Part shown: piece by piece, positions 17,396-25,507 of the stretch
Numbering within the stretch: the first letter of the stretch is position 1
Layout: each line of letters starts with the position of its first letter
From: Chachezhania antarctica
GTDB lineage: Bacteria; Pseudomonadota; Alphaproteobacteria; Rhodobacterales; Rhodobacteraceae
Assembly: GCF_003646465.1 (NCBI RefSeq)
Contig: NZ_QZEX01000005.1
Span: forward strand, 125,123 to 189,122
DNA length: 64,000 nucleotides
Reading direction: 5' to 3'
The notes under the pieces: model-generated
What the model saw: the letters and a program-made list of their open reading frames with translations, nothing else
Databases searched by the model: none
What the model was told of the DNA's origin: nothing
Position numbers and translations under genes: made by a program

Positions 17396-18229
17396 ATGGC
17401 CAAGCCCCGACACAGCCCCCCGCGCCTGGCGGATGCCGATTTCTCCCGCAAGATCGGCAAGGACACGTACGCCAAGCGGCTGAAGCGGTTGCAGTTGAAA
17501 CTGGTGAAGATCCAGCAATCCTACCTGTTTTCCTCCCGCAAGGCGGTGATCGTCTTCGAAGGCTGGGATGCCGCGGGCAAGGGCGGCACGATCCGCCGCC
17601 TGTCGATGCCGCTGGACCCGCGCAGCTTCAAGGTCTGGCCCATCGGCGCGCCGCGGGACTACTACCTCGACCGTCACTACCTGCTGCGCTTCATGGAACG
17701 CCTGCCGCCTGCCGGCGCGATCTCGGTCTTCGACCGCAGCTGGTACGGACGGGTGCTGGTGGAGCGTGTTGAAGGCTTGGCGCCCAAGGATCGCTGGCAA
17801 GCCGCCTACCGCGAGATCCGCGACTTCGAAAGGATGCTGCTGGACGACAACACCCGGCTGGTGAAGCTTTTCTTCCACATCACGCCGGAAGAGCAGTTGC
17901 GACGCTTCCAGGAACGCCTCCACGATCCGCTGAAGCGCTGGAAACTGACCTACGAGGATTTCCGCAACCGCGAGAAATGGGGCGATTATGCGGACGCCAT
18001 CGACGACATGTTCCACCACACCTCGCGGCCCGAAGCGCCCTGGCACCTGATACCGTCGGTCCACAAGAAGACGGCCCGCATCGCCGCGCTGACCCTGATC
18101 ACGGACGAGCTCTCCCGCGGTATCGACCTGGACCCGCCCCTGCCCGACGGCAAGGTGCTGAAGGCGGCGGACAAGGTGATGGACATCGACCCCGACCTGA
18201 TCGACAGCCTGCAGGGCCGCACGGATTAG
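17396..18229 (+). CDS. ppk2: Polyphosphate kinase 2 family protein
   Basis: 277 aa PPK2, which transfers phosphate between polyphosphate and nucleotides. Walker A is GWDAAGKGG (56-64), Walker B is DRSWYGR and the basic lid region is RFQERLHDPLKRWK. The short single-domain length points to class I or III, so NDP or NMP specificity cannot be told. Start ATG at 17396. It converges on an HNH gene with a palindromic repeat starting 28 nt after its stop. Confidence 0.93.
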   Translation: MAKPRHSPPRLADADFSRKIGKDTYAKRLKRLQLKLVKIQQSYLFSSRKAVIVFEGWDAAGKGGTIRRLSMPLDPRSFKVWPIGAPRDYYLDRHYLLRFMERLPPAGAISVFDRSWYGRVLVERVEGLAPKDRWQAAYREIRDFERMLLDDNTRLVKLFFHITPEEQLRRFQERLHDPLKRWKLTYEDFRNREKWGDYADAIDDMFHHTSRPEAPWHLIPSVHKKTARIAALTLITDELSRGIDLDPPLPDGKVLKAADKVMDIDPDLIDSLQGRTD

Positions 18230-18257
18230 GGTTCCGGGGGTGAGGGGCGCGGGTTGC

Positions 18258-18283
18258 GGTGCGTGGGAACCACGCACCCTACG
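18258..18283 (+). repeat. Palindromic repeat copy b
   Basis: GGTGCGTGG (18258-18266), spacer GAA, CCACGCACC (18270-18278), tail CTACG. The tail supplies the stop codon of the convergent HNH gene (TAG on the minus strand at 18279-18281). Confidence 0.9.
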
Positions 18284-19268
18284 CCCATGGCGCGGGGTCG
18301 TCTGACAGAACCTGGCCGAAGACATTTTCGCGATGCCAGCTCAGGTTCGCCGGGTGCGGGGCATCCCGCGGATCCTCCGGCTGCAATAGCTTGCCGTTCG
18401 GTGCCAGCAACCGGCCGACCACGTCCCCCGGCACCTTGTTGTGCGAGACAAGGATCGTCTCGCAATCCTCGGCGACCGAGATCAGGCCGCGGTCGAACAT
18501 CCAGTGTAGCGTGCCCGACAAGGCCAGGCCATTCCGCACGGAATCGCTGCCCTGCTGGTCCACCGGCCGGATATGCGCCGCCTGCACCTCCGGCCGCCCG
18601 CCCCCGTTGCGGAGCCTCAGACCGGACATGGCACAGCGATAGCCATAGGCCTCCCGCACCTTCCGGCGAAACGCGACATCCCGATACGGCCTGCGGGTCA
18701 GCCGCTCCAGGACAGGCCGTTCGAACGGTTCCGCCCCTTCGGCAAATTCGGCTGGCCGGGCGGCATAACGGGTCTCCTCGATCCGCTCCAGATCCTGCGG
18801 CAGGCCCAGGTTGACGATCCGGGCAAAATCGGCCTCCGGCAACCGTCGGACGGCCAGCTGAACCGCACCGCCCTTCTTCGGAGACCCGTCCGGCTCGGTC
18901 AGCGCCGCCTCCAGCGGTCTGCCCTCGATCAACCGCGGTACCTCCCTGTCGAATGGCAGATAGCTTGCGGGCGCGATCAGGGCCAGGAAACGCCCCTCCA
19001 CGCCGGGCTTGGGAATGACCGTCGAGATCTGCGCAACCGCAAAGTATCCGCGCGGCCCGGCCTTCACCGGTTCGTAGTAGACGATCCAATCGCCCACGGC
19101 CTCCCGAACGGCCTTCAGATACGACCGCGGGAAATCGTAGACGACATCGGGTTCGTCTTCGTAGATCGAATCCGCCTTGTGCAGAAGAACAAGCTTCACC
19201 ATGCACGCCAGGAAATCCGGCACGTGCAGGAAGGCAAGCGTTTTCTCGTCTAAAGGGATCCGCGCCAC
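18279..19268 (-). CDS. HNH endonuclease-like protein
   Basis: 329 aa. The C-terminal ~110 residues form an HNH_2-type nuclease domain (EAYGYRCAMSGLRLRNGGG, AAHIRPVDQQGSDSVRNGLAL, HWMFDRGLISV), where His-Ile-Arg and Asn-Gly match the family core. The N-terminal ~200 residues resemble the part of restriction-type HNH proteins that may recognise DNA. Base composition matches neighbours. A GTG start at 19268 is used because it gives the longest plausible N-terminus. Palindromic repeats lie on both sides. A solitary nuclease; a defence role is only a possibility. Confidence 0.8.
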   Translation of the reverse strand: MARIPLDEKTLAFLHVPDFLACMVKLVLLHKADSIYEDEPDVVYDFPRSYLKAVREAVGDWIVYYEPVKAGPRGYFAVAQISTVIPKPGVEGRFLALIAPASYLPFDREVPRLIEGRPLEAALTEPDGSPKKGGAVQLAVRRLPEADFARIVNLGLPQDLERIEETRYAARPAEFAEGAEPFERPVLERLTRRPYRDVAFRRKVREAYGYRCAMSGLRLRNGGGRPEVQAAHIRPVDQQGSDSVRNGLALSGTLHWMFDRGLISVAEDCETILVSHNKVPGDVVGRLLAPNGKLLQPEDPRDAPHPANLSWHRENVFGQVLSDDPAPWA

Positions 19269-19313
19269 CGCACCGCCAGGAAGCGACGGTCAGGACCCAA
19301 ACCGCCGCCCCCA

Positions 19314-19431
19314 CTTCTTTGGTCTTCAAATACCTCGGGGGAGCGCGCCCGGAACGGGCGGGCGAGGGCAGAGCCCCTTCACCGCGCCACGCGATGGACA
19401 GGACCCGTAGGGTGCGTGGTCCCCACGCACC
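19314..19431. repeat. Composite repeat with palindrome copy c
   Basis: CTTCTTTGGTCTTCAAATAC and CTCGGGGGAG match, in inverted arrangement relative to the palindrome, the module at 31326-31350. GCAGAGCCCC follows. The palindrome GGTGCGTGG-N3-CCACGCACC is at 19411-19431, 7 nt from the stop of the VWA gene. Confidence 0.8.
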
Positions 19432-19438
19432 GCACCGC

Positions 19439-20623
19439 TTACTTGGTCAGTTCCTTCATGCCCTTCTCAAGGCCGGCCAGCGTCATCGGGACCATGTTGT
19501 CCTCGAAGATGTCGCGGACCATCTTGATCGACTGGGTATAATCCCAGTACTTCTCGGGCACCGGGTTGATCCACAGGTTCGACCGCCACTGCTCCCGCGT
19601 GCGCTGCAGCCACACCTGCCCCGCTTCCGCGTTCCAGTGTTCGTTGGCGCCGCCGGGGTAGGCGATCTCGTAGGGCGACATCGACGCATCGCCCACGAAG
19701 ATGCACTTGTAGTCGGGGCCGTAGGTGCGCATCACCTCTTCCGTCGGTGTCTGTTCCGACCAGCGCCGCTTGTTGTCCTTCCATACGCCTTCGTAGAGGC
19801 AATTGTGGAAGTAGTAGTGCTCCAGGTGCTTGAACTCGGTCCGGGCCGCGGAAAACAGTTCCTCCACCACCTTCACATGGGCGTCCATCGAACCGCCCAC
19901 ATCCAGGAACAGCACCACCTTCACGGCATTGCGCCGCTCGGGGCGGACCTTCACGTCCAGATAGCCGTTTTCGGCCGTCGACCGGATCGTGCCGTCCAGA
20001 TCCAGCTCCTCGGCCGCGCCTTCGCGCGCCCAGCGGCGCAGGCGTTTCAGCGCGACCTTGATGTTGCGCGTGCCCAACTCGACCGAGTCGTCGAAATTCC
20101 GGAACTCGCGCTTGTCCCAGACCTTCACGGCGCGGCCGTGGCGGCCTTCCTTCTGGCCGATGCGCACGCCTTCGGGGTTGTAGCCATAGGCGCCGAAGGG
20201 CGAGGTGCCGGCCGTGCCGATCCACTTGTTGCCGCCCTGGTGGCGTTTTTCCTGCTCCTCCAGACGCTTCTTCAGCGTCTCCATCAGCTTCTCGAACCCG
20301 CCCGCGGCCTCGATCTCCTTGCGCTCTTCTTCCGACAGGTGCTTCTCGGCCATCTTCTCCAGCCAGTCGGCGGGCAGATCCACGGCGTCGATCACGTTCT
20401 GGATCGAGATCTCTTCCAGCCCCTGGAACGTCGCGGCGAAGGCCTGGTCGAACTTGTCGATGTTGCGTTCGTCCTTCACCATCGACGCGCGGGCCAGGTA
20501 GTAGAAGCCTTCCACGTCGTAGGTGACCAGCCCCGCCTTCATCGCTTCGAGAAAGGTCAGGTATTCCCGAAGCGATACGGGAATGGCCGCTTTCCGCAGG
20601 TTTTCGAAGAAGGGCTGGAACAT
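19439..20623 (-). CDS. VWA-domain protein (CoxE-like)
   Basis: 394 aa. The C-terminal half is a von Willebrand A domain with the metal-ion adhesion motif DVGGSMD at 241-247. The N-terminal half is helical with a charged LKKRLEEQEKRHQGG linker. No signal peptide. Such proteins work with MoxR-type AAA+ ATPases as metal-cofactor insertion or protein-activation chaperones. The partner MoxR ATPase is at 24571-25419 on the same strand, separated here by other genes. The upstream small membrane protein ends 4 bases before this ATG. Confidence 0.9.
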   Translation of the reverse strand: MFQPFFENLRKAAIPVSLREYLTFLEAMKAGLVTYDVEGFYYLARASMVKDERNIDKFDQAFAATFQGLEEISIQNVIDAVDLPADWLEKMAEKHLSEEERKEIEAAGGFEKLMETLKKRLEEQEKRHQGGNKWIGTAGTSPFGAYGYNPEGVRIGQKEGRHGRAVKVWDKREFRNFDDSVELGTRNIKVALKRLRRWAREGAAEELDLDGTIRSTAENGYLDVKVRPERRNAVKVVLFLDVGGSMDAHVKVVEELFSAARTEFKHLEHYYFHNCLYEGVWKDNKRRWSEQTPTEEVMRTYGPDYKCIFVGDASMSPYEIAYPGGANEHWNAEAGQVWLQRTREQWRSNLWINPVPEKYWDYTQSIKMVRDIFEDNMVPMTLAGLEKGMKELTK

Positions 20624-20627
20624 GTTT

Positions 20628-20795
20628 TCATACCATGGTGCGGGTTATGATGATCGTGGCTAGCACCCCGACAAGGGAAAACGCAATGCCGTAGGCCGCT
20701 GCGTAATGGGCCACGTCCCAGCCCTTGCCGCCCTTCCGGCGGGCCGCGAAGGCCCCGTAGGCGGCCCCGATCAATGCTGCAATGAAGACAATCAT
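20628..20795 (-). CDS. Small membrane protein
   Basis: 55 aa. Two hydrophobic helices (IVFIAALIGAAYGAFAA and YGIAFSLVGVLATIIIT) joined by a basic loop RRKGGKGWD. GGAAGGGGA precedes the ATG. It sits between the DUF2927 lipoprotein and the VWA gene on the same strand. No named function is recognised. Confidence 0.75.
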   Translation of the reverse strand: MIVFIAALIGAAYGAFAARRKGGKGWDVAHYAAAYGIAFSLVGVLATIIITRTMV

Positions 20796-20847
20796 GCCGT
20801 CCCCTTCCGTTCTGGGCTGCCCCCCGGCGCGGGCGCGGATGCGCGCC

Positions 20848-22383
20848 CTATCGTGGCGAAACAGCCGTTCGGGGATGCACATAGGCCAGCCGGGCGGGAT
20901 TGGAAACAACGCGTGTGACCGCAGGCGCCGTTGCGCCGCCAAGGTCCGGCATCGCAAGGCTCGCCATCACCTGGTTGCGATCCCGGATCTGCTGGCGCCG
21001 CACCGGGTTCAGCGCCGCGATCTCGACCAACTTGGCGCGTACCTCCGCGTCCGAGCCGAACCCGTACCGCGCCCAGCCAAGGCTGTCATGGCGGGTCTGG
21101 CGGGCCTTGTCGGTCTGGCCCTGCAGATCGTAGGCCTCGGCCTCGAGCAGCATCAGCGTTGCCAGGAGCGCCGCGTTCTGCCCCTTCTCGGCCACGGCAA
21201 GCTGCGGGCGGATCAGGCGCAGCGCCCCGGCCCCGTCGCCGCGGGCCACGGCATAGGCGGCCATCTGGGTCGTGATGAAGGCGCGGTGCAGCCCGGTGTC
21301 GGGCGTGCCGTCCAGGTACCCCAGCGCCGCGCGGTAATGGCGTTGCGCCAGGTCCGGATCGCGCAGCTGGGTCATCCGGCCCAGCATGTAGTAGGTGAAG
21401 GCCCGGCGGTGATCGGTCCAGCCCAGCTCCTGCGCCAGCCGCGCGGCCCGTTGCGCGGCGGCCTCGCGCTCGGCCGGGCTTGCATCGGGGCCCAGCGTGA
21501 CCTGCACGTCGTCGACCCATTCCGGCGGCGTGGGCTGCACGCCCCGCGCCCGGCGCCGGTCGCCCGCGGGATTCAGGCGCGACAGGATCCCGGGCAGGCG
21601 CGCGGCGACCTCGTCCTGGGTCATCCCGTTCCACAATTCGGGCGCGTAGGTGGCCTGCAGGATCAGCATGTCGAAGCCGGTCAGCACTGTGTGGACGTTG
21701 TCGTCGTTGAAGATCGAATCCGGCAGGCGGTAGAGATCGTTCAGCGGCCCCAGCGCCTGGGCCAGTTCCTCGTGCAGGCAATCGCGGACTTCCTGTGGCG
21801 GGGCGTCGTTCGGCACGAAGACCCCGATCCGTTCGCGCACCTTCAGCCCCGACCACGTGATCCGGTTGCTGTTCCGCAGGCGGCGGTAATCGGCAAGGCT
21901 GGTGACATTGGGCACCACGAAACAGGCCGCCCCCGGCAGCGTGCGCGTGATGTCGTCACGGCTGAGCGCGATGACCGTGATGTTGGCCGGGCCGTGATCG
22001 ATCTCGGATATGTCGATCCCCGCCTCGACCCGCAGCCGCGCCAGCAGGCGGGCCAGGTCCGGTTCCAGCTGCGGCGGGATCTCTCCCGTCACCTTGACCG
22101 TGATCGGCTCGCGGAAGCGGGTGAAGGTGTCGAGCGTCTTGCCGCTCTCCAGCCGGAAATGCAGGTCCAGGAAATCCTGTGCGATATCGGCATTCGACCG
22201 CGTCGGCGCCTGCGCGTTCGCCCCGGAAAAGACCTTCATCGGCGGCAGGGCGCTTTCGGCCGGTTGAGCCCGCGTCGCGGTTTCCGCGGGCGCCGCGCCG
22301 AAGGGCGACGCACCGCAGGCGGCCAACAGGCAGACAAGACCCAGCGCCGCGCCCCGGATCGCGTGCCGGCCGCCGGGGGTCAC
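20848..22383 (-). CDS. DUF2927-type lipoprotein
   Basis: 511 aa. The GTG start at 22383 overlaps the stop of the GNAT gene (GTGA) and leads directly into a lipoprotein signal with lipobox LAAC (cysteine ~24). The middle contains the DUF2927 region (WSGLKVRERIGVFVPNDAP, CLHEELAQALGPLNDLYRLPDSIFNDDNVHTVLT), whose HEE motif recalls a metalloprotease. The C-terminal third has TPR-like helices. Likely outer- or inner-membrane-anchored periplasmic protein. Whether it is an active protease is not known. Confidence 0.85.
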   Translation of the reverse strand: MTPGGRHAIRGAALGLVCLLAACGASPFGAAPAETATRAQPAESALPPMKVFSGANAQAPTRSNADIAQDFLDLHFRLESGKTLDTFTRFREPITVKVTGEIPPQLEPDLARLLARLRVEAGIDISEIDHGPANITVIALSRDDITRTLPGAACFVVPNVTSLADYRRLRNSNRITWSGLKVRERIGVFVPNDAPPQEVRDCLHEELAQALGPLNDLYRLPDSIFNDDNVHTVLTGFDMLILQATYAPELWNGMTQDEVAARLPGILSRLNPAGDRRRARGVQPTPPEWVDDVQVTLGPDASPAEREAAAQRAARLAQELGWTDHRRAFTYYMLGRMTQLRDPDLAQRHYRAALGYLDGTPDTGLHRAFITTQMAAYAVARGDGAGALRLIRPQLAVAEKGQNAALLATLMLLEAEAYDLQGQTDKARQTRHDSLGWARYGFGSDAEVRAKLVEIAALNPVRRQQIRDRNQVMASLAMPDLGGATAPAVTRVVSNPARLAYVHPRTAVSPR

Positions 22384-22853
22384 GGGCGGGCGTACTTGAT
22401 GAACGGGGTCAGCACGCCGATGCGGTCGTAAAGCTTGCGGGCGGTTTCGTTGAAATCCTGCGTCAGCCAGTAGACCGACGGCGCGCCCTTTTCGTCGGCG
22501 GCCTTGTAGACCGCCTCGATCAGCGCGCGGCCCACGCCCAGGCCGCGGACCTCGGGGCGGGCGTAAAGATCCTGCAGGTAGCACACGTTCTCGATCTTCC
22601 AGCCGTGGCGGTGGAACAGGTAATGGACCAGCCCCACGAGGCGCCCGCCCTGCTCGGCCACGAGGCACGAGAAATCCTGCGGATCGTCCCCCAGCATCCG
22701 CGCGAAGGTGCTGTCATAGACCTCCTCCGCGACGGAGGTTTCGTAGAATTCGAGGTAGGCCATCCAAAGCTCGGCCCACTCCGCGCGGTCGGACGGTTCA
22801 AGCGGGCGGATGGTGAGGGAACGGGCGTCCGTGGACGGGGCTGTATCTGTCAT
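22380..22853 (-). CDS. GNAT-family N-acetyltransferase
   Basis: 157 aa GNAT acetyltransferase. The acetyl-CoA pyrophosphate loop is RPEVRGLGVGRALIE. YWLTQDFNETARKLYDRIG is the usual C-terminal motif. Start MTDTAPS at 22853. Substrate unknown. It is translationally coupled to the DUF2927 lipoprotein. Confidence 0.9.
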   Translation of the reverse strand: MTDTAPSTDARSLTIRPLEPSDRAEWAELWMAYLEFYETSVAEEVYDSTFARMLGDDPQDFSCLVAEQGGRLVGLVHYLFHRHGWKIENVCYLQDLYARPEVRGLGVGRALIEAVYKAADEKGAPSVYWLTQDFNETARKLYDRIGVLTPFIKYARP

Positions 22854-23230
22854 GACGGCAGGTTGGCAGAGGCCGCGACAACGGACAAGTGGTCTTCGCG
22901 CGACATCAGCAGGGCCGTGCCACATCGCGCCGACGGTCGGGACATTTCCGGCCACGCGCGAAGGCCCTGCCCGCGGTCAGTGCATCGGTGAAGCGACCCA
23001 CCCCTTCTTCCCGCCAAGCCTTCTCCCGGTCGCCTGTCGACGCCCAACGCCGCAGTCCTTTGTATTTCGTGGTGCAAATGAGCGCTATGGGCACGGAGCG
23101 CTATGTCGGCTTCGAGCCCAAACTGCAAGTTCGTCGGGGTACAGCTAACCTCTGCATTCTGGCGTTTATCCGTTTTCAAGATGCGCCGGTGTGCTAAGGT
23201 ATGAAGCACATAGATGGGGGGTGAGCCGGA
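22854..23230. other. Non-coding junction of GC-rich backbone and AT-richer patch
   Basis: 377 bases. The first ~200 match the surrounding base composition. From about 23040 the sequence turns visibly AT-richer and leads into the HNH gene. No complete gene, tRNA or clear repeat is seen. GCTAAGGTATG near 23195 could be a -10 region for the HNH gene but lacks a good -35. Confidence 0.5.
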
Positions 23231-24205
23231 TTGAGAAAAGAACCTATTCATCAATCAATCAAGAAGCGTCTCGGATTCCCCGAGGACGAAACGGACAATG
23301 AAGTTTATAGAGACTGGAAAGCTCGTCTTAAACGAGTTTGCAAGCCATGTTGGGAGCTTAAGTATTGTCCGTATGGGCCATTTATTGAGCAATCACCGAT
23401 TTTACCCGGCGAAAGGGCGGGTCAGACTGAACACGTCGAATATCTAAAGTCATGTATCGAGACTGGAACTGTCGGAGAGATTGTGGCGCTCGATGTCCAG
23501 TTGCGTCAAGACTATGAGGACTGGCTGAACGACGATCAAATACTCATCGAACAAGTTTTGTATGAATGGATGCAGTTTGAACACTACGACACAATTAGTA
23601 GTATCAAAAATGATGAAGAGCGTCTCGCTGCCCTACTAGGGAAAAACCTTCCACCGATACATGAGTATCGGATCGAGTTTGATGAGGGCGCTCCCAGAAC
23701 TTACTCTAAAGAAGATTTCACACCTGAATTCTGGGAAAAGCTTCAGGTAGGGGTTGCCGAGAGAAAGCGGAAATTAAGAAGTGCACTAAACGATTGGAAA
23801 ATTGATCAGCGTAGGCCCATTGAGCCAGCGCGCCGGGAGATGTTTCAGGAGATGATTGCGGATTTTGATCCGGACAACCATCCCGAAAGTATTCCCAGCA
23901 TTTTTAGGGACGGTGAATGCTCAATCTTTGGTCACATATGCCCAGTGTTCTTTACCGCAGAAATCGCTACAGAGTCCGAAATGGAACGCCGCCTAGGTCG
24001 CAGGCAACTCAGGTTTGAAACGATGATGCGGATTGTCCGACGCGACGACTACCGCTGCCAACACTGCAAGAAGAAGCTTCGCGACGACGAGGTCGAATTC
24101 GACCACATTATTCCAGTCTCAAAAGGAGGCAGCTCTGAAGAACACAACATGAGGTTGACATGTTTCGACTGTAATCGTGACAAATCAGACGATTATACAC
24201 CTTGA
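23231..24205 (+). CDS. HNH endonuclease, foreign base composition
   Basis: 324 aa. The C-terminal HNH domain is classic: RDDYRCQHCKKKL (zinc-site CxxC), VEFDHIIPVSKGGSSEEHNMRLTCFDCNRDKSDD (H, N, second CxxC). The N-terminal ~230 residues match no family I know and include CKPCWELKYC, which may be a second metal site. The gene is far AT-richer than its neighbours and uses A/T-ending codons, so it was probably acquired laterally. The start is TTG at 23231 with GGGGGGTGAG upstream. Stand-alone nuclease; defence against phage is a plausible but untested role. Confidence 0.8.
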   Translation: MRKEPIHQSIKKRLGFPEDETDNEVYRDWKARLKRVCKPCWELKYCPYGPFIEQSPILPGERAGQTEHVEYLKSCIETGTVGEIVALDVQLRQDYEDWLNDDQILIEQVLYEWMQFEHYDTISSIKNDEERLAALLGKNLPPIHEYRIEFDEGAPRTYSKEDFTPEFWEKLQVGVAERKRKLRSALNDWKIDQRRPIEPARREMFQEMIADFDPDNHPESIPSIFRDGECSIFGHICPVFFTAEIATESEMERRLGRRQLRFETMMRIVRRDDYRCQHCKKKLRDDEVEFDHIIPVSKGGSSEEHNMRLTCFDCNRDKSDDYTP

Positions 24206-24570
24206 CGATTTTCTGGAGCACTCGTTGTTTGTTGCGCATTAAACTTTTTACTATAAGAGCATTGAGCTAGACCAACGCATCCAGTGCTCGATGCAGCAAC
24301 CCTATCGGAAAATTTCGCGCATTCAATGCGATGGCGCTATGTTAGGGCAACTTCCGAGATTCGGCTCTCGCTCAACGGCAGCTTTGTCCGCAAAGCCTAC
24401 CCCTGGCACGGAAGTCTCCCGAAGATTCCCTCGGGAGACTTTATTGGAAATAGCTTCTTTCCCGCAGGGATCTTGGCCACAAGTTGCGCCCCGACATGCA
24501 AAGGGCTGGGGCCAAGGCCCGGATTTTCGAATTCCTGGCCTCTATCGAGGCAGGGGAAAAGCGTAGGCTA
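24206..24570. other. AT-richer non-coding stretch after the HNH gene
   Basis: 365 bases with no supportable gene; short open frames here have no coding character. It contains an 11-bp inverted repeat at 24412-24441. Composition returns to that of the chromosome near 24550. Possibly the distal end of an inserted segment. Confidence 0.5.
24412..24441 (+). terminator. 11-bp perfect inverted repeat
   Basis: AAGTCTCCCGA (24412-24422) pairs with TCGGGAGACTT (24431-24441) around an 8-base loop, followed by TATT. It is a possible terminator for the HNH gene 207 bases upstream, or the remnant end of a mobile element. Confidence 0.4.
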
Positions 24571-25419
24571 CTAGCGCTGCGTGCCGCGGACCATGAAGGC
24601 CAGGCGTTCGAACAGGTGCACGTCCTGTTCGTTCTTCAGAAGCGCGCCGTGCAGTTTCGGCAGGGCGTTCGCGCCGTCGCGTTTCAGGTCCTCGGCGGTC
24701 AGATCCTCGGCCAGGAGCAGCTTCAGCCAGTCCAGCACTTCCGAGGTCGATGGTTTCTTCTTCAACCCCGGCGTTTCGCGCACTTCGTAGAACTGCGTCA
24801 GCGCCGTGGTCAGCAGCTGTTCCTTCACGCCCGGATGGTGCACGTCGACGATCTTGCGCATCGTGGCTTCGTCCGGGAAGCGGATGTAATGGAAGAAACA
24901 GCGGCGCAGGAAGGCGTCGGGCAGCTCCTTTTCGTTGTTCGAGGTGATGATCACGATCGGGCGGTGCTTGGCCTTGATCGTCTCGCCCGTCTCGTAGACG
25001 AAGAACTCCATCTTGTCGATTTCCTGAAGCAGGTCGTTCGGGAATTCGACGTCGGCCTTGTCGATCTCGTCGATCAGCAGCACGACGCGTTCGTCCGCCG
25101 CGAAGGCGTCCCAGAGCTTGCCGCGCTTGATGTAGTTCGACACGTCGCGCACGCGTTCGTCGCCCAGCTGGCTGTCGCGCAGGCGGCTCACGGCGTCGTA
25201 TTCGTACAGGCCCTGCTGCGCGCGGGTGGTGGACTTGATGTTCCACTCGATCATCGGCACGCCAAGCGACGTTGCCACCTGCCGGGCCAGTTCCGTTTTG
25301 CCGGTTCCGGGCTCGCCCTTCACCAGCAGCGGCCGTTCCAGCGTGATCGCCGCGTTGACGGCGACCGTCAGGTCGTCGGTGGAAACATAGTCTTCGGTGC
25401 CGTCGAAGCGCGCGGTCAT
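24571..25419 (-). CDS. MoxR-family AAA+ ATPase
   Basis: 282 aa. Walker A GEPGTGKTE (~36-44), Walker B VVLLIDEIDKAD, sensor 1 IITSNNEKELPDAFLRRC. MoxR ATPases act as chaperones with VWA proteins; the matching VWA gene lies at 19439-20623 on the same strand. Start MTARFDG at 25419 preferred, with GAGGG upstream; a TTG/GTG-type extension of 6 codons is possible. Confidence 0.93.
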   Translation of the reverse strand: MTARFDGTEDYVSTDDLTVAVNAAITLERPLLVKGEPGTGKTELARQVATSLGVPMIEWNIKSTTRAQQGLYEYDAVSRLRDSQLGDERVRDVSNYIKRGKLWDAFAADERVVLLIDEIDKADVEFPNDLLQEIDKMEFFVYETGETIKAKHRPIVIITSNNEKELPDAFLRRCFFHYIRFPDEATMRKIVDVHHPGVKEQLLTTALTQFYEVRETPGLKKKPSTSEVLDWLKLLLAEDLTAEDLKRDGANALPKLHGALLKNEQDVHLFERLAFMVRGTQR

Positions 25420-25507
25420 CAGGTGCAACCCTCTCAAATTTCAACCTGTCGGGTGGTAAACGGGCAGGTCCGGCTTTTCAAGCCTGACGACCGTCCGGGA
25501 CGCGCCG

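Noticed and set aside
23231-24205. Genomic island or prophage
   Set aside because: Only one gene is compositionally foreign; there is no integrase, transposase, phage gene or repeat at the tRNAs.
24284-24574. Small gene after the HNH nuclease
   Set aside because: Two overlapping frames with no ribosome site, no similarity I recognise and an internal hairpin.
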